Shown here: piece after piece, positions 7,326 through 15,893 of the stretch
How positions within the stretch are numbered: the stretch's first letter is position 1
Layout: every line of letters begins with the position of its first letter
NCBI RefSeq assembly: GCF_026626705.1
Contig: NZ_JAPNKC010000001.1
Coordinates: 1,674,001-1,738,000, forward strand
Direction: 5' to 3'
DNA: 64,000 nt
Source of the DNA: Pyxidicoccus sp. MSG2
GTDB lineage: Bacteria; Myxococcota; Myxococcia; Myxococcales; Myxococcaceae
The notes under the pieces: generated by a model
What the model saw: the letters and a program-made list of their open reading frames with translations, nothing else
What the model was told of the DNA's origin: nothing
Databases searched by the model: none
Translations under genes and position numbers: made by a program

Positions 7326-8864
7326 GTGAAGTCGTCGGGGCGCAAGACATGGAGCGCGTGGCTGTGCGCGGTGGTGGTGGCCTCGAGCGGGGCCGCCAGC
7401 GCGCGACAGCCCTCCGCCCCCACGAAGTCCGGCACCATGGCGCGGGCGTTCACCGCCGCCACCGTGGTGGAGCGGGCCCGGACCCTGGCGGCGCGCCCCT
7501 ACCAGGAGCCCCGCCAGTCGCTGCCCGAGGCGTACGCGCACCTCTCCTACGACGCGTACCGGGACATCCGCTACCGCAACGACCAGGCGCTGTGGCGCGA
7601 GGCCGGCCTGCCCTTCCAGGCGCAGTTCTTCCACCCCGGCTTCCTCTACCCCGCCCCTGTCGTCGTGAATGTGGTGGAGGGAGGCCGGGCGGAGCCGGTG
7701 CGCTTCTCGCCGGACCTCTACACGTACGGCTCGCTGGTGCCGGCGCCTCCGCTGGCGAACGCAGCTGGCTTCGCGGGGCTGCGGCTCACCCACCCGCTCA
7801 ACCGGAAAGAGCACTTCGACGAGGTGGTGTCCTTCCTGGGCGCCAGCTACTTCCGCGCGCTGGGCCAGGGCAACGTGTACGGGCTGTCCGCGCGCGGGCT
7901 GGCCATCGACACCGCGCTGCCGCGCCCCGAGGAGTTCCCTTCGTTCCGCGAGCTGTGGCTGGAGCGTCCGGCGCCCGGCGCGGACCGCGTGGTGGTGCAC
8001 GCGCTGCTGGACGGGCCGAGCGTCACCGGCGCGTACCGCTTCACGCTCGTCCCTGGCGCGCGCACGGTGATGGAGGTGGAAGTCACGCTCTTCGCGCGCA
8101 AGGCCGTGGGGCAGCTCGGCCTCGCCCCGCTGACGAGCATGTACCTGTTCGGGGAGAATGACCGGGGCACCTTCGACGACTTCCGCCCCGAGGTGCACGA
8201 CTCGGACGGCCTCTTCGTCTGGTCCCAGGACGGCGAGCAGCTCTGGCGCCCCCTGCAGAACCCCACCCGGCTGAATGTCTCCGGCTTCCGCGTCCAGGGC
8301 CTGCGCGCCTTCGCGCTCCTGCAGCGGGACACCGACTTCCGCAGCTACGAGGATTTGGAGGCCCGCTACGAGCGCCGCCCCAGCGCGTGGGTGGAGCCCG
8401 TGGGCAACTGGGGCCCGGGCACCGTGAAGCTGGTGGAGATTCCGACGGCGCAGGAGGTGCACGACAACATCGTCGCCCTCTGGGTGCCGGATGCGCCGCT
8501 GACGCCGGCCGCGCCGCTGCGCGTGGCGTACCGCCTGCACTGGGGCTCGGAGGCACCGTGGCCCGCGACGGGCTCCGTCGTCACCGCCACGCGCGTGGCC
8601 GCGGGAGACACGGCGGGCGCGCGGCGCTTCGTGCTCGACTTCTCGCGCTCCCCCAAGGCGGGCGATGGGCCGGTGGAGGCCGTCATCACCGCCTCCCAGG
8701 GGCAGGTGCTGCGCTCCACCGTGCGGCCCCATGAGCCCTCCGGCGGCTGGCGCGCCACCTTCGAGCTGCTGCCCGACGGCGGCGCTCCCATCGAACTTCG
8801 CGCGTACCTGAGACGCGGTTCAGAGACCCTCACCGAGACCTGGAGCTACTTGTGGACCCCGTGA
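7326..8864 (+). CDS. opgG: Periplasmic glucan biosynthesis protein OpgG/MdoG
   Basis: OpgG is the periplasmic protein needed to build the branched osmoregulated periplasmic glucans made by OpgH. The 512-residue protein opens with a Sec signal (VKSSGRKTWSAWLCAVVV, cleavage near SGAASA). It has family segments such as SYDAYRDIRYR, PFQAQFFHPGFLY, GFAGLRLTHPLN, FLGASYFRALG, YGLSARGLAIDT and FGENDRGTFDDFRPEVHDSDG, spread over the whole length. Length agrees with the family (about 510). The GTG at 7326 was chosen because GGAGG lies nine bases upstream and the signal peptide starts there. Its stop overlaps the next start (TGATG), so the three genes form one operon. Confidence 0.93.
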   Translation: MKSSGRKTWSAWLCAVVVASSGAASARQPSAPTKSGTMARAFTAATVVERARTLAARPYQEPRQSLPEAYAHLSYDAYRDIRYRNDQALWREAGLPFQAQFFHPGFLYPAPVVVNVVEGGRAEPVRFSPDLYTYGSLVPAPPLANAAGFAGLRLTHPLNRKEHFDEVVSFLGASYFRALGQGNVYGLSARGLAIDTALPRPEEFPSFRELWLERPAPGADRVVVHALLDGPSVTGAYRFTLVPGARTVMEVEVTLFARKAVGQLGLAPLTSMYLFGENDRGTFDDFRPEVHDSDGLFVWSQDGEQLWRPLQNPTRLNVSGFRVQGLRAFALLQRDTDFRSYEDLEARYERRPSAWVEPVGNWGPGTVKLVEIPTAQEVHDNIVALWVPDAPLTPAAPLRVAYRLHWGSEAPWPATGSVVTATRVAAGDTAGARRFVLDFSRSPKAGDGPVEAVITASQGQVLRSTVRPHEPSGGWRATFELLPDGGAPIELRAYLRRGSETLTETWSYLWTP

Positions 8865-9355
8865 TGACGATGCCGACCTCCCGCCCCTCCGTCCCGCCCG
8901 CCACCTGGGTGCGCCCGGAGACGTGCGCGGCGATTGACACCTTCTTCCAGGGCTTCGGCTTCACCGCCCGCGAGGACCTCGACGTGCTGGCCGCCTGGGT
9001 GCTGGAAGGCTCCACCGCGCACCGCGAGGAGCCCCGGGCCGCGCTGTCCCTGGCGCGCGCGCGACTGGAGGCATGGTTCTCGAAGACGCTCGGCCAGGAG
9101 CTGGAGGGCTCGCTGCTGGCCCGGGGCCGCGCGGCCTTCGTGCTGTGCGACGGCGCGCGCCTGGGAGCCCGTGCGCTGACGCGTGAGCCACTGTCGCAGG
9201 ACTTCGCGCGGATGCTGCGCGCGGCGGTGCCGATGCCGGCCCCGGTGCAGGTGGCCTCGGTGATGCCCGAGCAGCAACTGGTGCTCTGGCCCTTCGGTGA
9301 GGTGCTCCGCCGCTGGTGGCGCGGGGCGCAGGCCGACGTGTCCATCTCCGGCTGA
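8864..9355 (+). CDS. Small unknown protein encoded between opgG and opgH
   Basis: This 163-residue protein is not recognised. It is translationally coupled to opgG (ATG at 8864 in TGATG) and ends 26 bases before opgH. It looks soluble and alpha-helical, with no signal peptide, and has many Arg, Ala and Leu residues. The middle segment (FVLCDGARLGARALTREPL) may be a small fold core. The C-terminus is Trp-rich (RRWWRGAQ). The usual opgGH operon of Proteobacteria has no gene here, so it is probably a lineage-specific accessory, perhaps regulatory for glucan synthesis. An alternative GTG start at 8861 would give a four-base overlap. Confidence 0.7.
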   Translation: MTMPTSRPSVPPATWVRPETCAAIDTFFQGFGFTAREDLDVLAAWVLEGSTAHREEPRAALSLARARLEAWFSKTLGQELEGSLLARGRAAFVLCDGARLGARALTREPLSQDFARMLRAAVPMPAPVQVASVMPEQQLVLWPFGEVLRRWWRGAQADVSISG

Positions 9356-9381
9356 GCGCCCAGTCCCCTTCGGAGCCATTC

Positions 9382-11400
9382 ATGCACGCCCATTCGTTCT
9401 CACCCGAGAGCGCCGGGCCGAGGCGCGCTTGCGTCCTGGGCCTGGCCGCCGCGTCCACCCTGCTGGGGACGTGGGAGATGCACCGCCTGCTGAGCGTGCG
9501 CGGCACCACCGCGCCGGAGGTGGTGCTGGTGGCCCTCTTCACCCTCTGCTTCGGGTGGATTGCCCTGTCCTTCTGGACGGCGGTGGCGGGTTTCCTCCAG
9601 CTCGCCCTGGGCGGAAGGATGCCGGGCCTGCGCTGGCCCACGGCGGAGGAAGAAGGCTCGCGGCTGACGTCGCGCACCTCGGTGGTGATGCCCATCCACA
9701 ACGAGGACCCGGCCGCCGTGTTCGCCAACGTGCAGGCCACCTACGAGTCCGTGGTGGCCACGGGGCACCTGGAGTCCTTCGACTTCTACGTGCTGAGTGA
9801 CTCCACGCGCCCCGAGGCGTGGGTGGCCGAGGAGTTGGCGTGGGCGGACCTGTGCCGCCGGGTGGGTGGCCAGGGGCGCATCTTCTACCGGCGCCGCACG
9901 GACAACACGGGGAAGAAGGCCGGCAACCTCCAGGACTTCTGTGAGCGCTGGGGCCGGCACTACGACAACACGGTGGTGCTGGACGCGGACAGCCTGATGG
10001 ACGGGCGCACGCTGGTGAAGATGGCGCGGCTGATGGAGCTCAACCCGAGCACGGGCATCATCCAGGCGCCGCCGCTGTGCGTGGGGCGCAGCACGCTGTT
10101 CGCGCGGCTGCAGCAGTTCGCGGGCCGGGTGTACGGACCGGTGGTGGCAGCGGGCGCGGCGGCGTGGCAGCTCGGCGAGTCCAACTACTGGGGCCACAAC
10201 GCCATCATCCGCACCGCGGCGTTCATCGAGCACTGCGGGCTGCCGGTGCTGCCGGGACAGCAGCCCTTCGGCGGGCACATCCTCAGCCACGACTTCGTGG
10301 AGGCCGCGCTGATGCGGCGTGCGGGGTACACGGTGTGGCTGGTGCCGGAATTGGGCGGCAGCTACGAGCAGCCGCCTCCGAACCTGCTGGCGTACGCGCA
10401 GCGAGACAGGCGCTGGTGCCAGGGCAACCTCCAGCACCTGAGCCTCGTCATGGCGGGCGGACTGCACCCCATCAGCCGGGGCCACTTCCTGATGGGCGTG
10501 ATGTCCTACGTGGCGTCGCCGCTGTGGCTGCTGTTCCTGCTGGCGGGGCTGGTGGCGGCGCTGCATGACGGCTGGGTGTCCCTGGCGCACCTGCCCGAGC
10601 ACGCGCCCCTGGGGTTCGACTCGGAGGGAGCGCTGCTGCTGTTCAGCGTGTCCATGGGGATGCTGTTCGCGCCGAAGGTGCTGGGGCTGACGCTGGCCCT
10701 GTCGCGCGGGGAGGACACGGCGCGCATGGGCGGCCGGGCGCGACTGGTGGCGAGCGTGCTGATGGAGAGCGTGCTGGCCACGCTGCTGGCGCCGGTGATG
10801 ATGCTGTTCCAGTCGCACTTCGTCTTCGGGACGCTGCTGGGCTACCGGGTGACGTGGTCGAGCCAGCAGCGCGAGGACGCGGACCTGCCCTGGTCCGAGG
10901 CCGCGCGCCGGCACGCGGTGCACACGGCCTTCGGCGCGGCGCTGGCGGTGGGCTCGTTCCTCCTGTCCCCGGGGCTGCTGGCCTGGATGGCACCGGTGGT
11001 GGCGGGGCTGCTGCTGTCGATTCCGCTCTCTGTCTTCACCGCGCGCGCGTCGCTGGGCCTGTGGGCGGAGCGCCTGGGCCTGTTCCTCATGCCCGAGGAG
11101 ACGGAGCCACCCACGGTGCTATCGCGCGCCCGGGAAGTCACGGAGGAGCACGCGGTGGCGCCGGTGGCGGACGCGGTGGACCACGTCCTCACGGATGCGC
11201 GGGCGCATGCGCTGCACCTGGCGCTGCTGGAGTCGCAGCCGGGCCTGGAGACGGCGCCGGTGGCGCTGGCCTCCGCGCGAGAGAAGCTGCTGGGCGGCGT
11301 GGTGGAGCCACTGTCCGCGCCGGAGCGGACGGCCGTGCTGCTGGACGCGGGCACGCTGGCGGAGGCGCGGGAGCGGCGGCTGGCTCAGCGGGTCTCGTAG
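9382..11400 (+). CDS. opgH: Glucans biosynthesis glucosyltransferase OpgH/MdoH
   Basis: OpgH is the inner-membrane GT2 enzyme that polymerises glucose from UDP-glucose into the periplasmic glucan backbone. The 672-residue protein has two N-terminal membrane segments (about 15-35 and 45-75). The cytoplasmic catalytic domain contains VVMPIHNEDP, the DxD-type motif VLDADSLMDG, HILSHDFVEAALMRRAGY and the QxxRW motif QRDRRWCQGN. Several C-terminal membrane segments follow. It is shorter than the 847-residue E. coli protein because the long N-terminal extension is absent, as in many other phyla. ATG at 9382 follows a GGAG. It is the last gene of the opg operon, followed by a strong stem-loop. Confidence 0.93.
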   Translation: MHAHSFSPESAGPRRACVLGLAAASTLLGTWEMHRLLSVRGTTAPEVVLVALFTLCFGWIALSFWTAVAGFLQLALGGRMPGLRWPTAEEEGSRLTSRTSVVMPIHNEDPAAVFANVQATYESVVATGHLESFDFYVLSDSTRPEAWVAEELAWADLCRRVGGQGRIFYRRRTDNTGKKAGNLQDFCERWGRHYDNTVVLDADSLMDGRTLVKMARLMELNPSTGIIQAPPLCVGRSTLFARLQQFAGRVYGPVVAAGAAAWQLGESNYWGHNAIIRTAAFIEHCGLPVLPGQQPFGGHILSHDFVEAALMRRAGYTVWLVPELGGSYEQPPPNLLAYAQRDRRWCQGNLQHLSLVMAGGLHPISRGHFLMGVMSYVASPLWLLFLLAGLVAALHDGWVSLAHLPEHAPLGFDSEGALLLFSVSMGMLFAPKVLGLTLALSRGEDTARMGGRARLVASVLMESVLATLLAPVMMLFQSHFVFGTLLGYRVTWSSQQREDADLPWSEAARRHAVHTAFGAALAVGSFLLSPGLLAWMAPVVAGLLLSIPLSVFTARASLGLWAERLGLFLMPEETEPPTVLSRAREVTEEHAVAPVADAVDHVLTDARAHALHLALLESQPGLETAPVALASAREKLLGGVVEPLSAPERTAVLLDAGTLAEARERRLAQRVS

Positions 11401-11458
11401 TCACCGCCAGGAGTACAGGACGAGCGGCGGCACGCCGCACCGGACGCATCCATACACC

Positions 11459-11493
11459 GGCCCGGCCCCGCGACTCACGGCGGGGGCCGGGCC
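11459..11493. terminator. Strong GC stem-loop between convergent genes
   Basis: An 11-bp perfect inverted repeat (GGCCCGGCCCC / GGGGCCGGGCC) lies between the convergent ends of opgH and the aminopeptidase gene. No U-run follows on either strand, so it may act as a bidirectional roadblock or a Rho-assisted terminator. Confidence 0.45.
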
Positions 11494-11502
11494 GCCGCGC
11501 GA

Positions 11503-12813
11503 CTACTTGAACAACTGCCGCAGCACGGCGACCATCTGCGCCACGTCGGACGCGCAGGCCATCTCGCGAATCGAGTGCATGGACAGCATGGGGTTGCCCA
11601 CGTCCACCGTGCGAATCCCGAGCTGCCCCGCCGAAATCGGCCCAATCGTGCTGCCGCACCCCAGGTCCGTGCGCGTGACGAAGTGCTGCGGCGTGACGCC
11701 AGCCTCGCGGCACAGCGAGGTGAAGAACGCCCACGACTCGCCGTCCGTCGCGTACGACTGGTTGACGTTGGACTTGATGACCGGCCCCGCGCCCATGTGC
11801 GGCTGGTGCTTCGGCTCGTGCAGCGACGCGTAGTTGGGGTGCACCGCGTGCGCCATGTCCGCGCTCACCAGGAACGAATTGGCAATTGCCCGATGGAACG
11901 CATCCGGCCGCCCGTCCAAGTGCGTCAGCGTGAAGCGCTCCAGCAGCGTGCGCAGGAACGGGGACGCCGCGCCCTGCGCGCTCCGGCTGCCCACTTCCTC
12001 GTGGTCGAACAGGATGACGCCGCTGGTGGCCTCACGCGGCTCACTGCTCGACAGCAGCGCGGACAGCGCGGCGTGGCAGCTCGCCAGGTTGTCCAGGCGC
12101 GGCGCGTGGAGGAACTCCCCGTGCGCCCCCGAGCGGATGGACGGCTGCAAGTCGTAGAGGCACAGGTCGTAGCCGAGGATGTCCGCCGCCTCCGCCTTCA
12201 CCCCGCCGCGCGCCAGTTCCTGCAACAGCAGCGAGCGCAGCTCCACCGGGCCCGCGCTCTCCAGGCCCAGCACCGGCACCATGTGGTCCTGCGCGTTCAG
12301 CTTCAGCCCGTCCGAGTTCACACTCCGGTTCAGGTGGATGGCCAGGTTGGGCACGCGCAGCAGCGGCCGGGCGAAGTCCACCAGGTACCCCTGAGGCTTG
12401 CCCCCCACCATCACCATGACGCGGCCGGCGAGCGACAAGTCGCGGTCCGTCCACGTGTGCAGCAACACGCCGCCGTAGATTTCGACGCCGAGCTGCTGGT
12501 AGCCGTTCTTCGTCACCGCCGCGTTCGGCTTCAGCCGCAGGTTCGGCGAGTCCGTGTGGGAGCCGACCAGCCGGAAGCCCGCCCGGTCCACCGGCGCGGT
12601 GCCGAGCTGGAAGGCGGCGATGCTGGTATCTCCGCGGGTGACGAAGACGCGCTCGCCGGGCTTCAGCGTCCAGGACTCGCGCTCATCCAGCACGCGATAG
12701 CCCGCCTGCGTCAGGCGGCGGGCCGTCTCGCGCACCGCATGGTACGGCGTCGGCGAGGCGTCGATGTACTCCAGCAGGTCTCGGGCCAGGGCGTCTGTGT
12801 CGATGGGGCTCAT
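11503..12813 (-). CDS. apeB: M18 family aminopeptidase
   Basis: The 436-residue protein is a dinuclear zinc aminopeptidase of family M18 (aspartyl aminopeptidase type), which removes N-terminal, often acidic, residues from peptides in the cytoplasm. It shows the metal-binding and catalytic motifs in order: VGSHTDSPNLRLKP near the N-terminus, RLDNLAS in the middle, DHEEVGSRS with the catalytic Glu pair, and SADMAHAVHPNY near the end. Length fits the family (about 430). The ATG at 12813 was chosen because it begins the family-typical D-L-L-E-Y-I-D-ASPTPYHAV segment. The gene lies 13 bp downstream of the oxygenase-like gene and may be cotranscribed. Confidence 0.9.
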   Translation of the reverse strand: MSPIDTDALARDLLEYIDASPTPYHAVRETARRLTQAGYRVLDERESWTLKPGERVFVTRGDTSIAAFQLGTAPVDRAGFRLVGSHTDSPNLRLKPNAAVTKNGYQQLGVEIYGGVLLHTWTDRDLSLAGRVMVMVGGKPQGYLVDFARPLLRVPNLAIHLNRSVNSDGLKLNAQDHMVPVLGLESAGPVELRSLLLQELARGGVKAEAADILGYDLCLYDLQPSIRSGAHGEFLHAPRLDNLASCHAALSALLSSSEPREATSGVILFDHEEVGSRSAQGAASPFLRTLLERFTLTHLDGRPDAFHRAIANSFLVSADMAHAVHPNYASLHEPKHQPHMGAGPVIKSNVNQSYATDGESWAFFTSLCREAGVTPQHFVTRTDLGCGSTIGPISAGQLGIRTVDVGNPMLSMHSIREMACASDVAQMVAVLRQLFK

Positions 12814-12826
12814 AGGGCGCCCCAAG

Positions 12827-13681
12827 CTAACGCCGTCCGGCCCCTCCGCCACTCCCGAAAGTCGCCTCCCGGGCGGGCGGGCGTCCCCCCGGAGCCCCCG
12901 CCGGGAGCACCGTGGAGCCGGCCCGCGCCCCCGGCGCCGCGTCCAGGAACGTGCCCAGCAGCACCCAGCGGCGGGACGTGTCCTCCGCGCCCTTCTTCGC
13001 CAGGAGCGGCGTCGTGTAGTGCCAGAAGGGCAGCCGGTACACGGTGATGCCGCCCACGGTGCTCACCCGCGTCATCTCGGTGAAGTGGCCGTCCTTCGCG
13101 TAGACGAGGTACTGGTGGTCCACGCCCGGCATCGTGAGGCTGACGTGCATGTCCACGTAGCCGTCGCGGGCCTCGGGCTCCTCGGGGTGGTGGTCGTTGT
13201 GCGGCCCCGAGTAGTCCCCCGGGCTGTAGCACAGCACCTGGATGCCCCACCGGCGCCGCAGCGCGCGCCCCGTCACCGCGGCGGCGAAGCCGGCGAAGCT
13301 GTCCGAGCGCATCATGTCCGTCAGGCCCACCGCCTCGGCCGCGCGGTAGGAGCGGGAGCGGCGGTTCTCCAGCAGCGCCGTGCGGTTGCGCACCGTCTTG
13401 GGCAGCAGCTCCATGTAGTTCATCGTCATGCCGGAGATGGAGTCATGGGGGATGGGGTCCTCCATGGGCACCAGCGTGTCCCGCAGCGCGTCATCGAGGG
13501 CATCCCGGCAGGCGGCGGCCCTGCGCGCGTCGATGACGCCCTGGAGCGCCACGAAGGGCCGCTCCGGGTCCAGCAGGGCCCCCGTCACCTCCCGGTCCTT
13601 CCCCTCGAGGATGCGGCGGCCCTTGGGGGTGAGCAGGTCGGCGAAGTCGGCGGGAAAGATCTTCTTCATGGGCGGGAACAT
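12827..13681 (-). CDS. Putative Fe(II)/2-oxoglutarate oxygenase-like protein
   Basis: The 284-residue protein carries an H-x-D motif in CYSPGDYSGPHNDHHPEE and, about 75 residues later, FWHYTTPLLAKK followed by an Arg pair in SRRWVLLGTF. This HxD...H...R order is the signature of Fe(II)/2-oxoglutarate dioxygenases, but the call is by motif only and the substrate is unknown. The N-terminal third is helical. The C-terminus ends in a low-complexity Gly/Ala/Arg tail. The start is ambiguous between ATG at 13681 and ATG at 13669; neither has a strong ribosome-binding site. It lies 13 bp upstream of the M18 aminopeptidase gene. Confidence 0.6.
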   Translation of the reverse strand: MFPPMKKIFPADFADLLTPKGRRILEGKDREVTGALLDPERPFVALQGVIDARRAAACRDALDDALRDTLVPMEDPIPHDSISGMTMNYMELLPKTVRNRTALLENRRSRSYRAAEAVGLTDMMRSDSFAGFAAAVTGRALRRRWGIQVLCYSPGDYSGPHNDHHPEEPEARDGYVDMHVSLTMPGVDHQYLVYAKDGHFTEMTRVSTVGGITVYRLPFWHYTTPLLAKKGAEDTSRRWVLLGTFLDAAPGARAGSTVLPAGAPGGRPPAREATFGSGGGAGRR

Positions 13682-13787
13682 AGCGGTCCCGCCCGGGAGT
13701 GCACGGGCCTTGGGAGCGGCCGGACGCAACCTTCGCCTGGGCTCCTGCGATAATCCTTTAATCAGCCGAATTGCCGGAGCTTCGTCC

Positions 13788-14498
13788 ATGGACCCCATCC
13801 GCAGCCGCCCCCGAGCCCTCTCCACCCCGACCCCGGCCGCCCAGCCCCAGAAGACGCAGCAGGCCGTTGCCACGGCGAAGGCCAACGAGGTCGGGCATAC
13901 CGGGCTGAGCACCTTCAAGGGCACGGCGCCGGTCCGCGTGGCGGCCCAGCCGACGCCGGGCTCGTGGCGCGGGGGCCCGGACACCGAGGTGGGCAAGGCC
14001 GTCCAGGCCATGTGGACGCGGATGCAGGCGATGCCGGGCAAGGACATCAGCATCAAGGGTGACACCCCGGCGAGCCTGTTCGGCCGCGCCATCCTCGACA
14101 GCAAGCACATCACCAACGAGCAGCTCATCCAGATGTCCAAGGTGACGCTGGACCAGCTCGCCACGGACCCGAAGACGCGGCAGAAGGTGCTGGACAAGGT
14201 GCCCAACGCGCGCGAGCTGCCGGTGCACAAGTTCACGGTGGCCATGCTGGCGTCGGCCACGGGCATCGACCCGCAGAAGCTCTCCGAGGCCTGCCCGGAC
14301 CTGGGCCTGACGGGCGCGCCCAACACGCCGCTGCTCTACGCGGCCAAGGGCGAGGGCATGCAGCGCTCCACCGCGCTGCACGACTTCACGGACTACCTGC
14401 GCGGAGCCGGCGTCAAGGGCGTGAACAAGGCCGTGTGGGGCGTGGAGAACCGCATCCTCTCCGCCATCGTCTCCGCCGTGGGCGGCGGGCGTTACTGA
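13788..14498 (+). CDS. Hypothetical protein
   Basis: The 236-residue protein is not recognised. The first 60 residues are low-complexity, rich in Pro, Ala, Thr and Gln, and look disordered. The remainder is a compact helical domain (residues about 75-225) with evenly spaced Leu and Lys, no Cys except one, and no signal peptide or membrane span. The ATG at 13788 follows GGAG at a good distance. The gene is monocistronic: it diverges from the oxygenase-like gene and ends in a perfect intrinsic terminator. Similar small two-part proteins are frequent in myxobacteria; no function is proposed. Confidence 0.7.
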   Translation: MDPIRSRPRALSTPTPAAQPQKTQQAVATAKANEVGHTGLSTFKGTAPVRVAAQPTPGSWRGGPDTEVGKAVQAMWTRMQAMPGKDISIKGDTPASLFGRAILDSKHITNEQLIQMSKVTLDQLATDPKTRQKVLDKVPNARELPVHKFTVAMLASATGIDPQKLSEACPDLGLTGAPNTPLLYAAKGEGMQRSTALHDFTDYLRGAGVKGVNKAVWGVENRILSAIVSAVGGGRY

Positions 14499-14520
14499 GC
14501 GTCAGTCCGTTGTGAGACCT

Positions 14521-14560
14521 GGGCCGTGACCTTTCGGTGGGGTCACGGCCCTTCGCTTTT
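14521..14560 (+). terminator. Rho-independent terminator
   Basis: An 11-bp perfect stem (GGGCCGTGACC at 14521-14531, GGTCACGGCCC at 14541-14551) with a nine-base loop is followed by TTCGCTTTT. It sits 22 bases after the stop of the 13788-14498 gene. Its right arm overlaps the last codons of the convergent acyl-CoA dehydrogenase gene; on the minus strand no T-run follows, so it acts one way. Confidence 0.8.
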
Positions 14561-15490
14561 CGAGCCCGAGGTCCGCTGCCGCGCGGCCTCCAGCCGCTTC
14601 GCGCGCACCTTGCCGGCGACGTCCATCAACTTCCTGTCGCGAGCCCAGCGCTCACGGGTGGGCGCGTCCGTCAGGGCCCACAGCGGCTCGCACTTCTCCA
14701 CGGTGCGCCTCGCCAATTCCAGCGCACCACCGAGCGCCAGGTGCGTGGTGGCCTCCGACGGGTCCGCCTGGGCCAGCCCGCGCAGCATCACCGCCAGGGC
14801 GAGCAATTCCTCGCGCACGGGCTCTGGCCACCCGCTCCGGCGCGCCACCTGGAGGAGCCACCCGAGCAGCGCCAGGTGGACGTGGCAGTCCTCCACCGTG
14901 CGGAACGGCTTGAGGTAGCGCGCATAGCCGTCACCGGGAAGCACCTCGTCCGGCGCTACGGCCACGTCCTCGAGTGCCAATTCCGCATGCGGAACCTCGG
15001 GCATGAAGTGCAATTCTGGCAGTGCGGTGACACGGACGCCCGGCCGTTTCGCATCGATAGCGACCATGCGCAGCCGGTTTCGGCCCTGGGCATCCTGGCC
15101 CTCGGTGGCCACCACCAGCAGCAACTCCGCGCGAGTCCCGAGCGTGACGAACGTCTTCTCGCCACGGAGCTTCAGCCCGGAGCCCGTGTCCGTCAGCCGC
15201 GTCTGGATGGCGGAAGGGTGCGCGCCGCCCGGCTCGGTTGCGCACAGCGCGCTCGGCCTGTCCGCGGGGAGCATGGGGAACAGCGAGCGGTGCGCGGCGT
15301 GGTAGCCGGAGGCAAACGCATACCCGAGCCTGTCCGCGCGGAAGCCACCGGCCAGCGCCAGGTCCGCGGGTGCCGGGAAGCGTGGCAGCAACGCCAGGTG
15401 GCGCGTCCACCACGCGTCGACGGAGTCGAGGGGGAGTGGCTCGGGCGACTCGGAAAGGAGGAAGCGGAGGACGTCGTTCACGTCCTCCAC
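14543..15490 (-). CDS. Acyl-CoA dehydrogenase-like protein
   Basis: The 315-residue protein resembles acyl-CoA dehydrogenases, FAD enzymes that desaturate acyl-CoA. Visible family features are ALCATEPGGAHPSAIQT (the middle-domain loop, usually TEPxxGSD), LKLRGEKTFVTLGTRAELLLVVA (the beta-barrel strand that binds FAD), and a C-terminal helical bundle. It is shorter than the usual 380 residues, with a reduced N-terminal helical domain. The catalytic Glu could not be placed with confidence, so it may be a divergent or non-canonical member. The ATG at 15490 starts directly with the first helix. It stands alone, 31 bp downstream of the lipoprotein gene. Confidence 0.75.
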   Translation of the reverse strand: MEDVNDVLRFLLSESPEPLPLDSVDAWWTRHLALLPRFPAPADLALAGGFRADRLGYAFASGYHAAHRSLFPMLPADRPSALCATEPGGAHPSAIQTRLTDTGSGLKLRGEKTFVTLGTRAELLLVVATEGQDAQGRNRLRMVAIDAKRPGVRVTALPELHFMPEVPHAELALEDVAVAPDEVLPGDGYARYLKPFRTVEDCHVHLALLGWLLQVARRSGWPEPVREELLALAVMLRGLAQADPSEATTHLALGGALELARRTVEKCEPLWALTDAPTRERWARDRKLMDVAGKVRAKRLEAARQRTSGSKSEGP

Positions 15491-15521
15491 TCTACGTCAG
15501 GAGCTGCGCCCTCCTACCGCC

Positions 15522-15824
15522 TCAGGCGGCGGGCGAAGGGGCTGCCTCGGCGGGGGCCGGAGCAACCTCTTTCCGGGCCGTGTCGGCGGGAGGCTCCTTG
15601 CAGGCGGCAATCTTGCCGACGCCACTGCAGTAGAAGCGGTGCCCGTTGCACACCGCCTCCCAGGAGACGCCGTCCACGCCCACCTGGTCATTCGCAATCT
15701 GGATCTGGTCGGGCGCACAACCCACCAGTCCGGACGAGAGGCTCTGGTACTTCCCCTGGGTGGGCAGACAACCCGCTGCCATCAGTGACAGCGGGAAGAG
15801 GGACGCGAGGACACGGGAACGCAT
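15522..15824 (-). CDS. Small secreted lipoprotein, function unknown
   Basis: The 100-residue protein has a signal peptide with a lipobox (SLMAAGC, Cys19) and would be lipid-anchored in the cell envelope. The mature part has five further Cys, two of them in a short core (EAVCNGHRFYCSGVGKIAAC) that suggests disulfides. It ends in an Ala/Pro-rich tail. It sits between the SET-domain gene and the acyl-CoA dehydrogenase gene on the same strand. No family was recognised; similar small Cys-containing lipoproteins are numerous in myxobacteria. Confidence 0.75.
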   Translation of the reverse strand: MRSRVLASLFPLSLMAAGCLPTQGKYQSLSSGLVGCAPDQIQIANDQVGVDGVSWEAVCNGHRFYCSGVGKIAACKEPPADTARKEVAPAPAEAAPSPAA

Positions 15825-15893
15825 GGGCAGGGCTCCGGGGCGGGGGTAAGAGCTGCCGTGAGCCCGTTTGCAAAGCCCCTGCCGTGAGCCGCC

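Noticed and set aside
6681..8732. Long open frame on the minus strand opposite opgG
   Set aside because: It is a shadow of the opgG frame in GC-rich DNA: low-complexity Arg/Ala/Gly/His protein with no family features, while the plus strand encodes a full OpgG.
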